DNA of 64,000 bases from Bacteroidales bacterium (GTDB lineage Bacteria; Bacteroidota; Bacteroidia; Bacteroidales; Bacteroidaceae), in assembly GCA_022772475.1 (NCBI GenBank), contig JALEZQ010000064.1, positions 1 to 64,000 of the forward strand. The letters are read 5' to 3'. Each line of letters opens with the position of its first letter. Positions within the stretch are counted from its first letter, which is position 1. The notes under the pieces are model-generated. The model did not search any database. It saw nothing but the letters and a program-made list of their open reading frames with translations, and was not told the DNA's origin. Below, one piece after another: positions 25,170 to 33,841 of this stretch. The translations under genes and the position numbers were made by a program.

Positions 25170-26444
25170 TTATTTGGCTTGCTTGTTTTCGAGAACAATG
25201 AGGTTGATTTCGGGCCAGGCGCCCAGACGGAAGGGCAACAGCACGGCGCCCATGCCGAGCGAGACGTGGAGCGTCTGGCCGTTGGCGGCGACGTAGGCGC
25301 CGCCCCACTCGGGGTAGAACCAGGCGGCGGGCGAGAAGCGGCCCACCTTGAACTGCATACCGTGGGTATGGCCGGAGAGGGTCAGGGGGATGGTCGTACT
25401 GTCCACGATGGCGCGGCGCCAATGCGTCGGGTCGTGCGAGAGGAGGATGCGGAAACAGCCGTCGTCCAGACCGCGTTGAGCACGCTTGAGGTCGGCACGG
25501 GCGGGGAAGGGCGGACGTCCCTCGTTCTCGACGCCGACGATGGCGATGCTGTCATTGCCGCGGCGCACTATGTGATGGGCGTTGAGCAGCAGGCGCCAGC
25601 CCATGTTGCGCTCCATCTGCTGAAGGCGGGCAATGGCGGCCGTGCTGTCGGCGGCCGAGGGCCAGCGGTGGTAGGTGAGATAGTCGTGATTGCCCATAAC
25701 GGAAACGACGCCGTCCTTGGCTTGCATCCCTTTAAGCACGCTCACAAAGGGTTGCACCTCTTCGGGGTGGTAGTTGACCACGTCGCCGGTGACGACGACC
25801 AGGTCGGGCTTGAGGGCGTTGACCTGCTGCACCATGCGCTCGACGACGCCGACCTTGTCGGCCAGGGTGCCGAGGTGCAGGTCGGACAACTGGACGATGC
25901 GGTAGCCCGTGAAGGCGGCAGGCACGCGGGAGTGGGCAAAGTGGTATTCCGTCACCACCAAGCGGCGGTAGCCGAAGCCCAGACCGTATATCATCGCGGC
26001 CAGGGCGATGAGGGCCACGCCGCGGGCAATGCGCCGCGTGGTGCGACCCGCGCCTTTTGGCTTCACGGCCTGCGGCGATGGAGCCGCAACATGGTCCGTG
26101 GCTTCGCCGCCGGCGTTTTCGCCCACAGTGGGAAGCAGCGCCCTACCCCACTTCCGCCATGCCCTTGCGGCGCCGTAGCCTATGCCCATCGTCAGGGCCG
26201 ACAGCACGCCGGGGACAATGAGGAGCATGGCCAGCGACAGCAGTTGGCCCTTCCAGCGGTCGTCGGCCAGCGTATAGCCTTCGTTGACGGCCGTCCACAC
26301 CAGCATCAGGGCCACCACCACGGGGGGCAGCCACAACAGCCAACGCAGCCAGCGCTGTGGGCGGTGGCGCAGGCTCAGCCTGTCGATGACGTAGGGCGAC
26401 AGAAAGAGGAGGATGAGCAGGGGGACAAGGATTCGGAGCAACAT
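25170..26444 (-). CDS. Membrane-anchored metallophosphoesterase
   Basis: A 424-residue calcineurin-like phosphoesterase of the YkuE/YaeI type. The N-terminal third has four hydrophobic segments (about 1-20, 35-52, 75-100, 135-160). The catalytic domain follows with SDLHLG near 190, VVTGDVVN near 215, MGNHDYL near 250, SHDPTHW near 335 and SGHTHGMQF near 355, which together make the dimetal site. Homologues cleave UDP-diacylglucosamine or phospholipid headgroups or are uncharacterised; the substrate is unknown. The adjacent acyltransferase hints at envelope lipid metabolism. Confidence 0.88.
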   Translation of the reverse strand: MLLRILVPLLILLFLSPYVIDRLSLRHRPQRWLRWLLWLPPVVVALMLVWTAVNEGYTLADDRWKGQLLSLAMLLIVPGVLSALTMGIGYGAARAWRKWGRALLPTVGENAGGEATDHVAAPSPQAVKPKGAGRTTRRIARGVALIALAAMIYGLGFGYRRLVVTEYHFAHSRVPAAFTGYRIVQLSDLHLGTLADKVGVVERMVQQVNALKPDLVVVTGDVVNYHPEEVQPFVSVLKGMQAKDGVVSVMGNHDYLTYHRWPSAADSTAAIARLQQMERNMGWRLLLNAHHIVRRGNDSIAIVGVENEGRPPFPARADLKRAQRGLDDGCFRILLSHDPTHWRRAIVDSTTIPLTLSGHTHGMQFKVGRFSPAAWFYPEWGGAYVAANGQTLHVSLGMGAVLLPFRLGAWPEINLIVLENKQAK

Positions 26445-26481
26445 AACTCTACGCCTATATATAATAAGGTATGGGGCACGG

Positions 26482-27423
26482 CTAAGTCAGATTGGCTCTG
26501 AGGAAAGGCCGCAGCCTGTCGGCGGGCACGCCGCGGCGCCGGGCATAGTCGGCCAGGGCTTCTTCGCTGATACGCCCTACGGCGAAGTGGCGCACGGCGG
26601 GATGACCGAGCATCAGTCCGGCCACGGCGGCTGCGGGCTGCATCATGCCGTTTTCCGTCAGGTGCACACCGATGTGGCCAAAGTCGATGAGGCGGTCCAT
26701 CAGGAAAATAAGGCTTTGGTCGGGCAGCGAAGGATAGCCCACGGCGGGCCGGCGCCCCTGATAGGCTTCAGCAAAGAGACTCTTGGCATCGAGGTGTTCG
26801 TCGGGCGCATAGCCCCAGTGGGTGCGGCGCACGGCTTCATGCAGGCGTTCGGCGGCGGCCTCGGCCAGACGTTCGGCCAGCGTGCGCACCAGCATGTGGC
26901 GGTAGTCGTCGCCGACAAAGGCTTGCTCCATGGCGTCCTCAACGGCGGTGACGAAGACGCCCACCACATTGGCTACGGGCAGGCGGCGCACGTCATCGGC
27001 TGCGGGGCGCTGCGGACTGACAAAGTCGGCCAGACAGAGGTAGGGGTCGCCCACATGGCGCACGGTCTGCTGTCTGAGAAGGGGCAGGCGCACTTCCTCT
27101 TGCGGTGCGGTGTAGCACACAATGTCGTCACCGTCACCCTGTGCGGCAAAGAGGCCGAAGCGGCCATATACATGGTAGCGGCTGTCGAGCCATGCCAGCA
27201 TCTCGCGGGCATCGGCGATGAGGCGCAGGGCCTCGCGGCCTGCAGCATGGTCGGCTGTCGGCAAACTCCCTATCCACCGGGCACGGCAGGCGGGGCAGTC
27301 GTGCACCTGAACCGCACCGGCCAAACGCGGCGGCAGTTGCCAGGCGTGCAGCAGGTAGATCCAGTTGATATAGGGCGTCAGTTCCGACACACCATAGGTC
27401 TCGGTATGCAGCAGAGGGGTCAT
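26482..27423 (-). CDS. Stand-alone B12-dependent methionine synthase activation-domain protein
   Basis: A 313-residue protein corresponding to the C-terminal reactivation (AdoMet-binding) domain of MetH. The diagnostic motif RRPAVGYPSLPDQ is near residue 225 and the helical AERLAEAAAERLHEAVRR segment precedes it. It should bind S-adenosylmethionine and re-methylate oxidised cob(II)alamin on a separate MetH core, which is not in this window. Splitting of MetH is common in Bacteroidales. The middle of an operon with phosphoesterase and dihydroorotase genes gives no extra functional hint. Confidence 0.85.
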   Translation of the reverse strand: MTPLLHTETYGVSELTPYINWIYLLHAWQLPPRLAGAVQVHDCPACRARWIGSLPTADHAAGREALRLIADAREMLAWLDSRYHVYGRFGLFAAQGDGDDIVCYTAPQEEVRLPLLRQQTVRHVGDPYLCLADFVSPQRPAADDVRRLPVANVVGVFVTAVEDAMEQAFVGDDYRHMLVRTLAERLAEAAAERLHEAVRRTHWGYAPDEHLDAKSLFAEAYQGRRPAVGYPSLPDQSLIFLMDRLIDFGHIGVHLTENGMMQPAAAVAGLMLGHPAVRHFAVGRISEEALADYARRRGVPADRLRPFLRANLT

Positions 27424-27437
27424 GGCGCAGTCGGCGG

Positions 27438-28778
27438 CTAACGGTCGAAGGTGACGGCCTCGCCGCGGAACGATTCGTCCGTCAGGCGGTGGCCGTTATA
27501 GATTTGGAAGCCGTTGCAGAAGGTGCGGGCCACGCGCCATTTGAAGGTGTGGCCTTCCAGCGGACTCCAGTTGCAGCGGCTGGCGATGCGGTTGGGGGTG
27601 AGCGTCCAGGGGTGGTCGCGACGCACCATCACGAGGTCGGCCTTGTAGCCTTCACGCAGGAAACCGCGGTTCTCTATGTTGAACAACCGTGCCGGGGCGT
27701 GGCACATCAGTTCCACCAAGCGTTCGATGCTGAGTACGCCCTCGTCCACGAGGTCGAGCATGGCCACGAGAGAGAACTGCACCATCGGCATACCCGAGGC
27801 GGCACGCGCGGCGCCTCCCACCTTGTCGGTCAGGGCATGGGGCGCATGGTCAGTGGCGATGCTGCTGACGATGCCTTCGCTGAGGGCGCGGCGCAGGGCG
27901 GCGCGGTCGGCGGCCGTCTTGACGGCGGGGTTGCACTTGATACGTGTGCCCAGCCGGGCATAGTCGGCATCAGTAAAGAGCAGATGGGGCACGCAGGCCT
28001 CGGCGGTGATGTGGGTGTCGCCGGCCGAAAACAGGCCCAGTTCGCGCTCTGTCGTGATATGCGCCACATGCAGGCGTGCTCCGGTCTCGGTGGCCAGCGC
28101 CACGGCCTTGACGGTCGAGGCATAGCAAGCCTCGGCCGAACGTATCTCGGGATGATGGCACACGTCGGGGTCGTCGCCATAGCGCTCGCGGGCTTCGGCC
28201 ATGCGGCGGGCGATGACGGCGGAGTCTTCGCAGTGGGCCACGATGGGCAGGCGGCTGTTCTCGAAGACGGCGCGCAGGGCAGCCTCGTCATCGACGAGCA
28301 TATTGCCCGTCGAGGCGCCCATGAACAGTTTGACGCCGGCCACCTTGCGGCGGTTCAGTTTGGGTAGCACATCCACGTTGTCGGTTGTGGCGCCGAAGAA
28401 GAAGCCGTAGTTGACGCGGCTCTTGCGTGCGGCCAGAGCCATCTTCTCGCTGAGGGCCTCGCGCGTGGTGGTCTGCGGCACGGTGTTGGGCATGTCGAGC
28501 CATGTGGTCACGCCGCCCATGGCGGCAGCCCGGCTCTCGCTCTCCATGTCGGCCTTGTAGGTCAGACCGGGGTCGCGGAAATGGACGTGGGTGTCAATCA
28601 CGCCGGGCAGCAGCCAACTGCCCTCGCCGTCAATGACGCCGGCCACGTCGATGAGGTCGCGCGGCGCTTCGCCGAAGACAATGCGTTCTATGCGGTCGTC
28701 ATCGATGAGCACATGGCCTTTGCGGCACTGCCCCTCGTTGACGATCATGGTGTTGAGGATAAGTCTTCTTGAATGCAT
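27438..28778 (-). CDS. pyrC: Dihydroorotase
   Basis: A 446-residue class I amidohydrolase that cyclises N-carbamoyl-aspartate to dihydroorotate (pyrimidine synthesis). Zinc ligands are in HVHFRDPG (about residues 64-71); the carbamylated lysine is in GVKLFMGAS near 148. Later ligands are in VAHCEDS, HVAHITT and SSIATDHAPH. The conserved C-terminal barrel-closing stretch is GYKADLVMVRRD. Allantoinase is a possible alternative, but the motif pattern and length fit dihydroorotase of Bacteroidales. It sits 14 bases upstream of the MetH-activation gene. Confidence 0.92.
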   Translation of the reverse strand: MHSRRLILNTMIVNEGQCRKGHVLIDDDRIERIVFGEAPRDLIDVAGVIDGEGSWLLPGVIDTHVHFRDPGLTYKADMESESRAAAMGGVTTWLDMPNTVPQTTTREALSEKMALAARKSRVNYGFFFGATTDNVDVLPKLNRRKVAGVKLFMGASTGNMLVDDEAALRAVFENSRLPIVAHCEDSAVIARRMAEARERYGDDPDVCHHPEIRSAEACYASTVKAVALATETGARLHVAHITTERELGLFSAGDTHITAEACVPHLLFTDADYARLGTRIKCNPAVKTAADRAALRRALSEGIVSSIATDHAPHALTDKVGGAARAASGMPMVQFSLVAMLDLVDEGVLSIERLVELMCHAPARLFNIENRGFLREGYKADLVMVRRDHPWTLTPNRIASRCNWSPLEGHTFKWRVARTFCNGFQIYNGHRLTDESFRGEAVTFDR

Positions 28779-28836
28779 CTCTATAAGTCGGTCTTGTGAA
28801 TTTTCTAAAACGTTGAAGTCTCTTCGTATCTCGCCC

Positions 28837-29598
28837 CTACCGGCCGCCGTCTTTCTTGCGCGGCTTTATCTTGCCGCACATGGCGGCCCAGCGCAGGCGC
28901 ATCACGCCGAAGAGGGCTTCGCCGAAAATACCGCCGCTCATCTTGCTGGTGCCAAGGCAGCGGTTGACGAAGACCACGGGCACCTCGGCCACCTTAAAGC
29001 CCAGGCGATGGGCGGTAAACTTCATCTCTATCTGGAAGGCATAGCCCTTGAAGCGGATGGCGTCGAGATCGATGGTGTCGAGCACCTCGCGGCGGTAGCA
29101 TACGAAGCCGGCGGTGGTGTCGTGCACGGGAATGCGGGTGACGAAGCGGACATACTTCGAGGCATAGTAGCTCATGAGCACACGCCCCATGGGCCAATTG
29201 ACCACATTGACGCCCGAGACGTAGCGGCTGCCTACGGCCACGTCGGCGCCGCCCTCTGCACAGGCGGCATAGAGGCGGGGCAGGTCGGCCGGGGCATGAC
29301 TGAAGTCGGCATCCATCTCGAACACATATTCGTACCGGCGCTCTAAGGCCCACTTGAAGCCGGCGATATAGGCGGTGCCCAGGCCCAGTTTTCCCTCACG
29401 CTCCACGATGAAGAGGCGGTCCTTAAACTCGCCCGCCATCAGTCCCTTGACGATGTCGGCCGTGCCGTCGGGCGATCCGTCGTCGATGATGAGGATATGG
29501 AAGCCGTGCTCCAGACCGAGGACGGCCCGGATAATGTTCTCTACGTTTTCCTTTTCGTTGTATGTAGGAATGATGACAAGGCTGTCGCTTTGCTGCAT
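28837..29598 (-). CDS. Polyprenol-phosphate mannosyltransferase (DPM1-like GT2)
   Basis: A 253-residue GT-A glycosyltransferase moving a sugar, usually mannose, from a nucleotide donor to polyprenyl phosphate on the cytoplasmic membrane face. Motifs are VIIPTYNEKENVENII at residues 8-23, LIIDDGSPDGTADIV near 38, and EMDADFSHAPADLP near 97 (the DxD-like metal site). The C-terminal part (GFKVAEVPVVFVNR) is typical, without the extra transmembrane domain of some homologues. First gene of the operon running to 24407, with a consensus promoter. Confidence 0.9.
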   Translation of the reverse strand: MQQSDSLVIIPTYNEKENVENIIRAVLGLEHGFHILIIDDGSPDGTADIVKGLMAGEFKDRLFIVEREGKLGLGTAYIAGFKWALERRYEYVFEMDADFSHAPADLPRLYAACAEGGADVAVGSRYVSGVNVVNWPMGRVLMSYYASKYVRFVTRIPVHDTTAGFVCYRREVLDTIDLDAIRFKGYAFQIEMKFTAHRLGFKVAEVPVVFVNRCLGTSKMSGGIFGEALFGVMRLRWAAMCGKIKPRKKDGGR

Positions 29599-29626
29599 AA
29601 TATATATAAGGTATTGGTTTTGTCTG

Positions 29627-29657
29627 CAAAGTTAGTGCAACGCGCGGGATGGGCCAA
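29627..29657 (-). promoter_or_regulatory. Promoter of the DPM-pyrC-phosphoesterase-plsC operon
   Basis: Minus strand TTGG (29657-29654), 19 bases, then TAACTTTG (29634-29627). The leader is about 22 bases. Confidence 0.7.
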
Positions 29658-29659
29658 GC

Positions 29660-30110
29660 AAAACGCCCATGATTCGAGGGCGCACGCCTATGGTGTAGAA
29701 GAAAATTCGCCCTCCCCGCGGTTTACCACGACACGCGGCTTGGCAAATGGCAATTCGCATCTCCCCCCGGGCGCAGCAGTTTGTGTGCGGTCAATAAACA
29801 AGACGTAGTTGCCGTAGCATCACAGTCAGGGGCTTGGAAAGAAAGCACGGGACGGACAAACATGCCTTGGGCTTCAACTCATATTGTCCATTAGGAAAAT
29901 TAGGATACTACAGCATTGTTGTTTTTCTTTGCACTTGGTTACGTACGTTGTTCCGGGCTATCATACCTCTGATTTGATGTCGTTCTTTTTGACAAGTTCC
30001 GATTGCTGCTGATGGCATCCATACTTTACCCGAGTGGATGGATTCAACTTTACCTATAGCAATGATAGGAAAATCCCTTAATCATCGTTGATGGGCTCTG
30101 GGGGAGATGT
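29660..30110. other. Intergenic region at the left boundary of the accessory block
   Basis: No convincing gene. GC falls here from about 60 percent toward the lower value of the following genes. It contains the 34-bp sequence at 29833-29866 that is repeated at 37143-37176. Confidence 0.6.
29833..29866 (+). repeat. 34-bp direct repeat, left copy
   Basis: Matches 37143-37176 in the same orientation at 30 of 34 positions (core AAGAAAG-ACGGGACGGAC). The pair brackets the ThrE / LysR / lipoprotein / AbiE-like genes and may be an attachment site or a remnant repeat. Confidence 0.6.
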
Positions 30111-30112
30111 TC

Positions 30113-30120
30113 TACTTTTG
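30113..30120 (+). promoter_or_regulatory. -7 box TACTTTTG for the ThrE-type operon
   Basis: TACTTTTG ends 11 bases before the ATG at 30132. The nearest TTG upstream is at about 22 bases, so the -33 is poor. Confidence 0.5.
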
Positions 30121-30131
30121 CACCGATTTAG

Positions 30132-30389
30132 ATGAACACTAGTAAGTTTCACCTTAAAATACAAATGATTATGAACCATTCAATGATTATGTGGTGCATT
30201 ATTGCGGGCGTGCTGTTGTGCGCATTTATCTTCCGAGCCGTCGGATATTATTATTCCAAAAGCCGTAGTTGCGGTCGTAAAGCGGCACATTTTTTGAGAT
30301 TCGGTAGGGAAGCAGATATCTTCTACGTTCCCGGTGACGATGAGATTCCCGGAATTGCTGACAAACGGGATGAAACAGAGGATCGTTGA
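30132..30389 (+). CDS. Small single-pass membrane protein
   Basis: An 85-residue protein with one hydrophobic segment (about residues 20-40, MWCIIAGVLLCAFIFRAVGYYY), a basic stretch and an acidic C-terminal tail (DDEIPGIADKRDETEDR). I do not recognise a family. It precedes the ThrE-like N-domain gene (one base between stop and the likely ATG) and may be an accessory subunit. The true start could also be the ATG at 30171. Lower GC than the core genome. Confidence 0.55.
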   Translation: MNTSKFHLKIQMIMNHSMIMWCIIAGVLLCAFIFRAVGYYYSKSRSCGRKAAHFLRFGREADIFYVPGDDEIPGIADKRDETEDR

Positions 30390-30390
30390 T

Positions 30391-31176
30391 ATGGGCGATT
30401 GTGAAGACCATTCCGCTTTGCGGAAAACGGCCGCATTCCTTGCCGATTATGCCTCCCTGCTGTTGGGCTGCGGGTCCACGTGTATCCGTATTGAGAAAAA
30501 CACCAGGCGCATGGCGGAAGCTTTCGGTGTGGACCTCGGCATATTCATCATGCCAGACCATGTGGCGGTTTCGGTGTGGAGGGGCGACTGTGCACATGCT
30601 GAAACGGCGCAACGTAAGACTGTAAGCTGTGGCATCAGTTTTGATTTGAACACCCGTTTGAGCCGGCTCAGCTGGAAAGTAGCCGACAACGGCTTGTCCC
30701 TTCATGCCGCCCTTGAGTGCTTTGAACGCATAAAGACAATGACGAAGCCGACGGGGAAATGGGAGGTGCTGATACTGACGAGTTTTGCCAATGCCGCATT
30801 TTGCCGTTTGTTTGGAGGCGACTGGTATGCCATGCTGATAGTGTTCCTTTCAACGCTGGCAGGGTTTAGGCTCAAGCAAATCATGCTCGAAGACGGCCGC
30901 GACGTGCGTCTAACATTTCTTTGCGCCTCATTCTTCTCCGCTTCCATCAGTGCCGGGGGACATATTTTCAATATTGGTTCTACCCCAGAACTGGCGCTCG
31001 GCACGAGTGTTCTGTTCTTGATTCCCGGAGTGCCATATATCAATTCTGTCAGCGATTTGATATACCGGCATTATCTGTGTGCGTTCAGCCGTTTTTTAGA
31101 TGCGGCTGTGCTAACCGCGTGTCTGTCGGCCGGGCTCTGCGCTGGTATGCTCATACTCGGATTAAAATGGTTTTAA
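30391..31176 (+). CDS. Threonine/serine exporter, N-terminal half (ThrE family)
   Basis: A 261-residue protein matching the ThrE N-terminal module. It has a cytoplasmic N-region (RKTAAFLADYASLLLGCGSTCIRIEKNTRRMAEAFG) followed by about five transmembrane segments from residue 130. The conserved SFANAAFCRLFGGDWYAM and FLIPGVPYINSVSDLIYR motifs are present. The full transporter needs the second module, encoded immediately downstream. Start at 30391 is chosen for its position after the upstream stop; MKQRIVDMG at 30370 is possible. Likely exports amino acids or related small molecules. Confidence 0.82.
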   Translation: MGDCEDHSALRKTAAFLADYASLLLGCGSTCIRIEKNTRRMAEAFGVDLGIFIMPDHVAVSVWRGDCAHAETAQRKTVSCGISFDLNTRLSRLSWKVADNGLSLHAALECFERIKTMTKPTGKWEVLILTSFANAAFCRLFGGDWYAMLIVFLSTLAGFRLKQIMLEDGRDVRLTFLCASFFSASISAGGHIFNIGSTPELALGTSVLFLIPGVPYINSVSDLIYRHYLCAFSRFLDAAVLTACLSAGLCAGMLILGLKWF

Positions 31177-31179
31177 GGA

Positions 31180-31677
31180 ATGATGTGGAATGATATTTTT
31201 GTGAATATATTTGAGGATGGTTTTTTTGCGGCGATTGCGGCCATCGGTTTTTCGAGCATAAGCAACACGCCCAGGCGCGCATATCTGACCTGCGCCGTGA
31301 TTGCCGCTATCGGCCATGCCATACGCTATGTGCTGACCTTGCCCGAATTGGGGAGCTTGCACATTATTCCAGCCAGCGCGGCGGCTTCATTTGCCATCGG
31401 ACTGTGCGCAGTGTTACTTGCACCGCGCATCAAGTGTCCCGCCGAGGTGTGCTTCTTTCCCGCGCTGTTGCCCATGATTCCCGGCATGTATGCCTACCGT
31501 ACCATCGAGGCCTTGCTGTCGTGCCTGTATCATACGCAGGAGGACATGTTCAGCCATTATTTTTATCTGTTTGCCTTCAATGGTCTCACCTGTGCGTTTA
31601 TTATCTTAGGCATGGTGGTGGGTGCTACAATCCCGGTTTTTATCTTAAAGAAACTTTCGTTCACGGCAACGCGATAG
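31180..31677 (+). CDS. Threonine/serine exporter, C-terminal half (ThrE_2/DUF3815)
   Basis: A 165-residue membrane protein with about five transmembrane segments (GFFAAIAAIGFSSI, TCAVIAAIGHAIRYVL, AAASFAIGLCAVLLA, FFPALLPMIPGMYAYR, FIILGMVVGATIPVFIL). The phrase PALLPMIPGMYAYR is characteristic of the ThrE second module. Three bases separate it from the first half, so the two form one exporter made of two chains, an arrangement known in many bacteria. The divergence-free LysR gene follows after 28 bases in the same direction with its own box. Confidence 0.82.
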   Translation: MMWNDIFVNIFEDGFFAAIAAIGFSSISNTPRRAYLTCAVIAAIGHAIRYVLTLPELGSLHIIPASAAASFAIGLCAVLLAPRIKCPAEVCFFPALLPMIPGMYAYRTIEALLSCLYHTQEDMFSHYFYLFAFNGLTCAFIILGMVVGATIPVFILKKLSFTATR

Positions 31678-31690
31678 CTCCGATTATTTG

Positions 31691-31698
31691 TACTTTTG
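31691..31698 (+). promoter_or_regulatory. -7 box TACTTTTG of the LysR gene
   Basis: TACTTTTG ends seven bases before the ATG at 31706, so the mRNA should be leaderless or nearly so. It fixes the start over the longer upstream frame. Confidence 0.55.
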
Positions 31699-31705
31699 TA
31701 ATCTA

Positions 31706-32605
31706 ATGGAACTAAGACAACTGAGATATTTTGCCAAAGCTGCTGAGACATTGAACTTTTCGCATGCGGCAAACAGCCTAAATATTGCCCAAAGCTCCCT
31801 TTCACAGCAGATTAAGCAGCTGGAAGACGAACTTGGGACGCAACTTTTTATCCGCGACAGACATTCCTTCCAACTGACTGAGGTGGGCGAAGAGATGCTT
31901 CCGTTTGCCCTTCGCACTATTCACGCTGCAGAGGCCTGCGCCGACCGGATTCGCGATTTACGGAAAATGCTGACTGGCACGCTCAACATTGGAGTCACCC
32001 ATTCTTTCAGCCCCATCCTCACTGAAACCGTTATATCTTTTATAAAGATGTATCCGAAGATAAAAGTCAATATCGTGTATAAGCAGATGAACGAGCTAAT
32101 GGAATTGCTTTCCAACCATGAGCTCGATTTTGTTCTCGCGTTCAAGCCCATTCAACCCTTGCCCAATGTTGAGTCACACATTCTGTTTCAGAACACATTG
32201 TCGGCGATAGTTGGGAACAACCATCCCCTTGCTTCAAAAGATAAAGTATCCATCGCCGAGCTTGAAAAATACGATTTGGCGCTCCCGTCAAAAGGGTTAC
32301 AGGCCCGTAACGCATTTGACCACATCGTGTCCGATTACGATAAGTTCAAGATTTGTATCGAACTGAACGATGTCAACACGCTCTTGAAACTCGTACGCCA
32401 GACAAATCTCGTCACCGTGTTGGCTGAAGATTCCATATACGATGCTTGCGATGTGAAGGCCGTGCCGATAAATGTACCCGACAACCAGATGTCCGGATGC
32501 GTTCATATCCTGAAAGAAACCTATCGCAAACACTCCATGCAAGAGTTTATCCGTATTCTTACAGAATCAATCGCTGTCAAACGCTTTCAGAATAATTGGA
32601 TATAG
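31706..32605 (+). CDS. LysR-family transcriptional regulator
   Basis: A 299-residue regulator. The N-terminal winged HTH (residues 1-62, MELRQLRYFAKAAETLNFSHAAN and SSLSQQIKQLEDELGTQLF) is typical. The effector-binding periplasmic-binding-protein-like domain spans about 90-295 (GTLNIGVTHSFSP, LDFVLAFKP, SAIVGNNHPLA). It probably senses a metabolite and may control the adjacent ThrE-type exporter, though the genes are in tandem and not divergent as is common for LysR. A hairpin terminator follows. CynR/CbbR-like ancestry is possible. Confidence 0.88.
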   Translation: MELRQLRYFAKAAETLNFSHAANSLNIAQSSLSQQIKQLEDELGTQLFIRDRHSFQLTEVGEEMLPFALRTIHAAEACADRIRDLRKMLTGTLNIGVTHSFSPILTETVISFIKMYPKIKVNIVYKQMNELMELLSNHELDFVLAFKPIQPLPNVESHILFQNTLSAIVGNNHPLASKDKVSIAELEKYDLALPSKGLQARNAFDHIVSDYDKFKICIELNDVNTLLKLVRQTNLVTVLAEDSIYDACDVKAVPINVPDNQMSGCVHILKETYRKHSMQEFIRILTESIAVKRFQNNWI

Positions 32606-32623
32606 ATAACGTGCCTTGCCTTC

Positions 32624-32672
32624 AAGCCACCCCTAACCCTTCTCAAAGAGAGGAGTTGAGGGTGGCTTTTTT
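32624..32672 (+). terminator. Terminator of the LysR gene
   Basis: AGCCACCC (about 32625-32632) pairs with GGGTGGCT (32660-32667), followed by a run of Ts, 20 bases after the LysR stop. Confidence 0.8.
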
Positions 32673-32838
32673 AGAGCCCTATCCCTACTCCTGCAACAAG
32701 ATAGACATGGTCGTTTATAGGGACCAAAGAGGTATGGATATACTACTACCGCACGTACTTTTACCATCACTATCATCCTATGCCCCCAACGCCCCAAGTT
32801 TTTTCCGTTCCGCAGTGTCAGCAAATCGCATTTTTCCA

Positions 32839-32846
32839 TAACTTTG
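32839..32846 (+). promoter_or_regulatory. -7 box TAACTTTG of the lipoprotein gene
   Basis: TAACTTTG, 26 bases before the ATG at 32873. Confidence 0.5.
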
Positions 32847-32872
32847 TCCGCAGAACCACTAAATCTTGACCT

Positions 32873-33841
32873 ATGAAACGCCTCTACCCTCTGGCTGTCT
32901 GCCTCCTCTCATTCTCCCTCTTGTCGTGCGGCGACGACAATGACCCTCTAAGTGACATCGAAGAATCGCCGACCATCGAAGATAGCTATACCGCACAGAG
33001 ACGGCAACTTTGTGAAGCCTTTGGCGTCAATCCGGAAGAACTGGACGATGATGCCTTCGGCGCATGTTGGAACGACCAATTTCTGGTGCTGTCGGCGCTG
33101 CGCAAGACTGACGGCAGATTACTTGTGGCCGCCTTCGACTCTGTCAAGAACAAGCAAGTCATCCACGATTATTCCATCGCTGCCCCCAAGACCGTCACCA
33201 AACCCTACTACGACGAGCAGGTGGAATATCGTCTGCGCTATGTTATTCCGCGTATCATCAGGATAAACGACGGTTTCATCTGCGTGGTGGGAACCAGATA
33301 CTTATCCGAACAGCAGCATTTCTTTGACACGACCTACGCCTACTTCAATAATGGCACAAAGACGATTTGCCGCAAGATGGCGGACGTCGCCGCGAACTGC
33401 TCAATCAGGCCATGGTATGAAAACTCGTGTCTGCTGGAAGCCCCCAACCGCACCCTCTGCGTCACCACCGAAGGGGAGATAAAGATAGACCTCGACGCAC
33501 ACATATTGAGAGACCATCAGTACCCCTTAGACTACGACAAGTACATCGAGCTGTCGTTAGAGGCCAAAAACGGCAAGACGGGCATGACCATTACCCGCAA
33601 ACATATCGCCGCCGACGGCGCAATCACGGTGTGGAGTTCGCACGTACATCTTTCTGGGAGTATTACAACGAGTGCACGCATGTCATGCACAGCAACGATG
33701 AACGAATATGGAGGTTTCATCATTGACGCCACCATCATCGAGAAAGATGGCACTCAATGCGATTGCCACATCAACTTGAATGCTGAAACCGGCGAGGTCC
33801 TCTCATCCACTATTATTATTTCGTCCGTAATCCATCCGTAA
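32873..33841 (+). CDS. Uncharacterised lipoprotein
   Basis: A 322-residue protein with a lipoprotein signal peptide: basic start, hydrophobic stretch and lipobox LLSC at about residues 16-19. A Asp-rich CGDDNDP follows, and that Lipobox +2 acidic pattern is common on exported surface lipoproteins in this phylum. No recognised domain; the rest is beta-rich with scattered cysteines. Monocistronic with its own box. Lower-GC accessory setting. Confidence 0.7.
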   Translation: MKRLYPLAVCLLSFSLLSCGDDNDPLSDIEESPTIEDSYTAQRRQLCEAFGVNPEELDDDAFGACWNDQFLVLSALRKTDGRLLVAAFDSVKNKQVIHDYSIAAPKTVTKPYYDEQVEYRLRYVIPRIIRINDGFICVVGTRYLSEQQHFFDTTYAYFNNGTKTICRKMADVAANCSIRPWYENSCLLEAPNRTLCVTTEGEIKIDLDAHILRDHQYPLDYDKYIELSLEAKNGKTGMTITRKHIAADGAITVWSSHVHLSGSITTSARMSCTATMNEYGGFIIDATIIEKDGTQCDCHINLNAETGEVLSSTIIISSVIHP

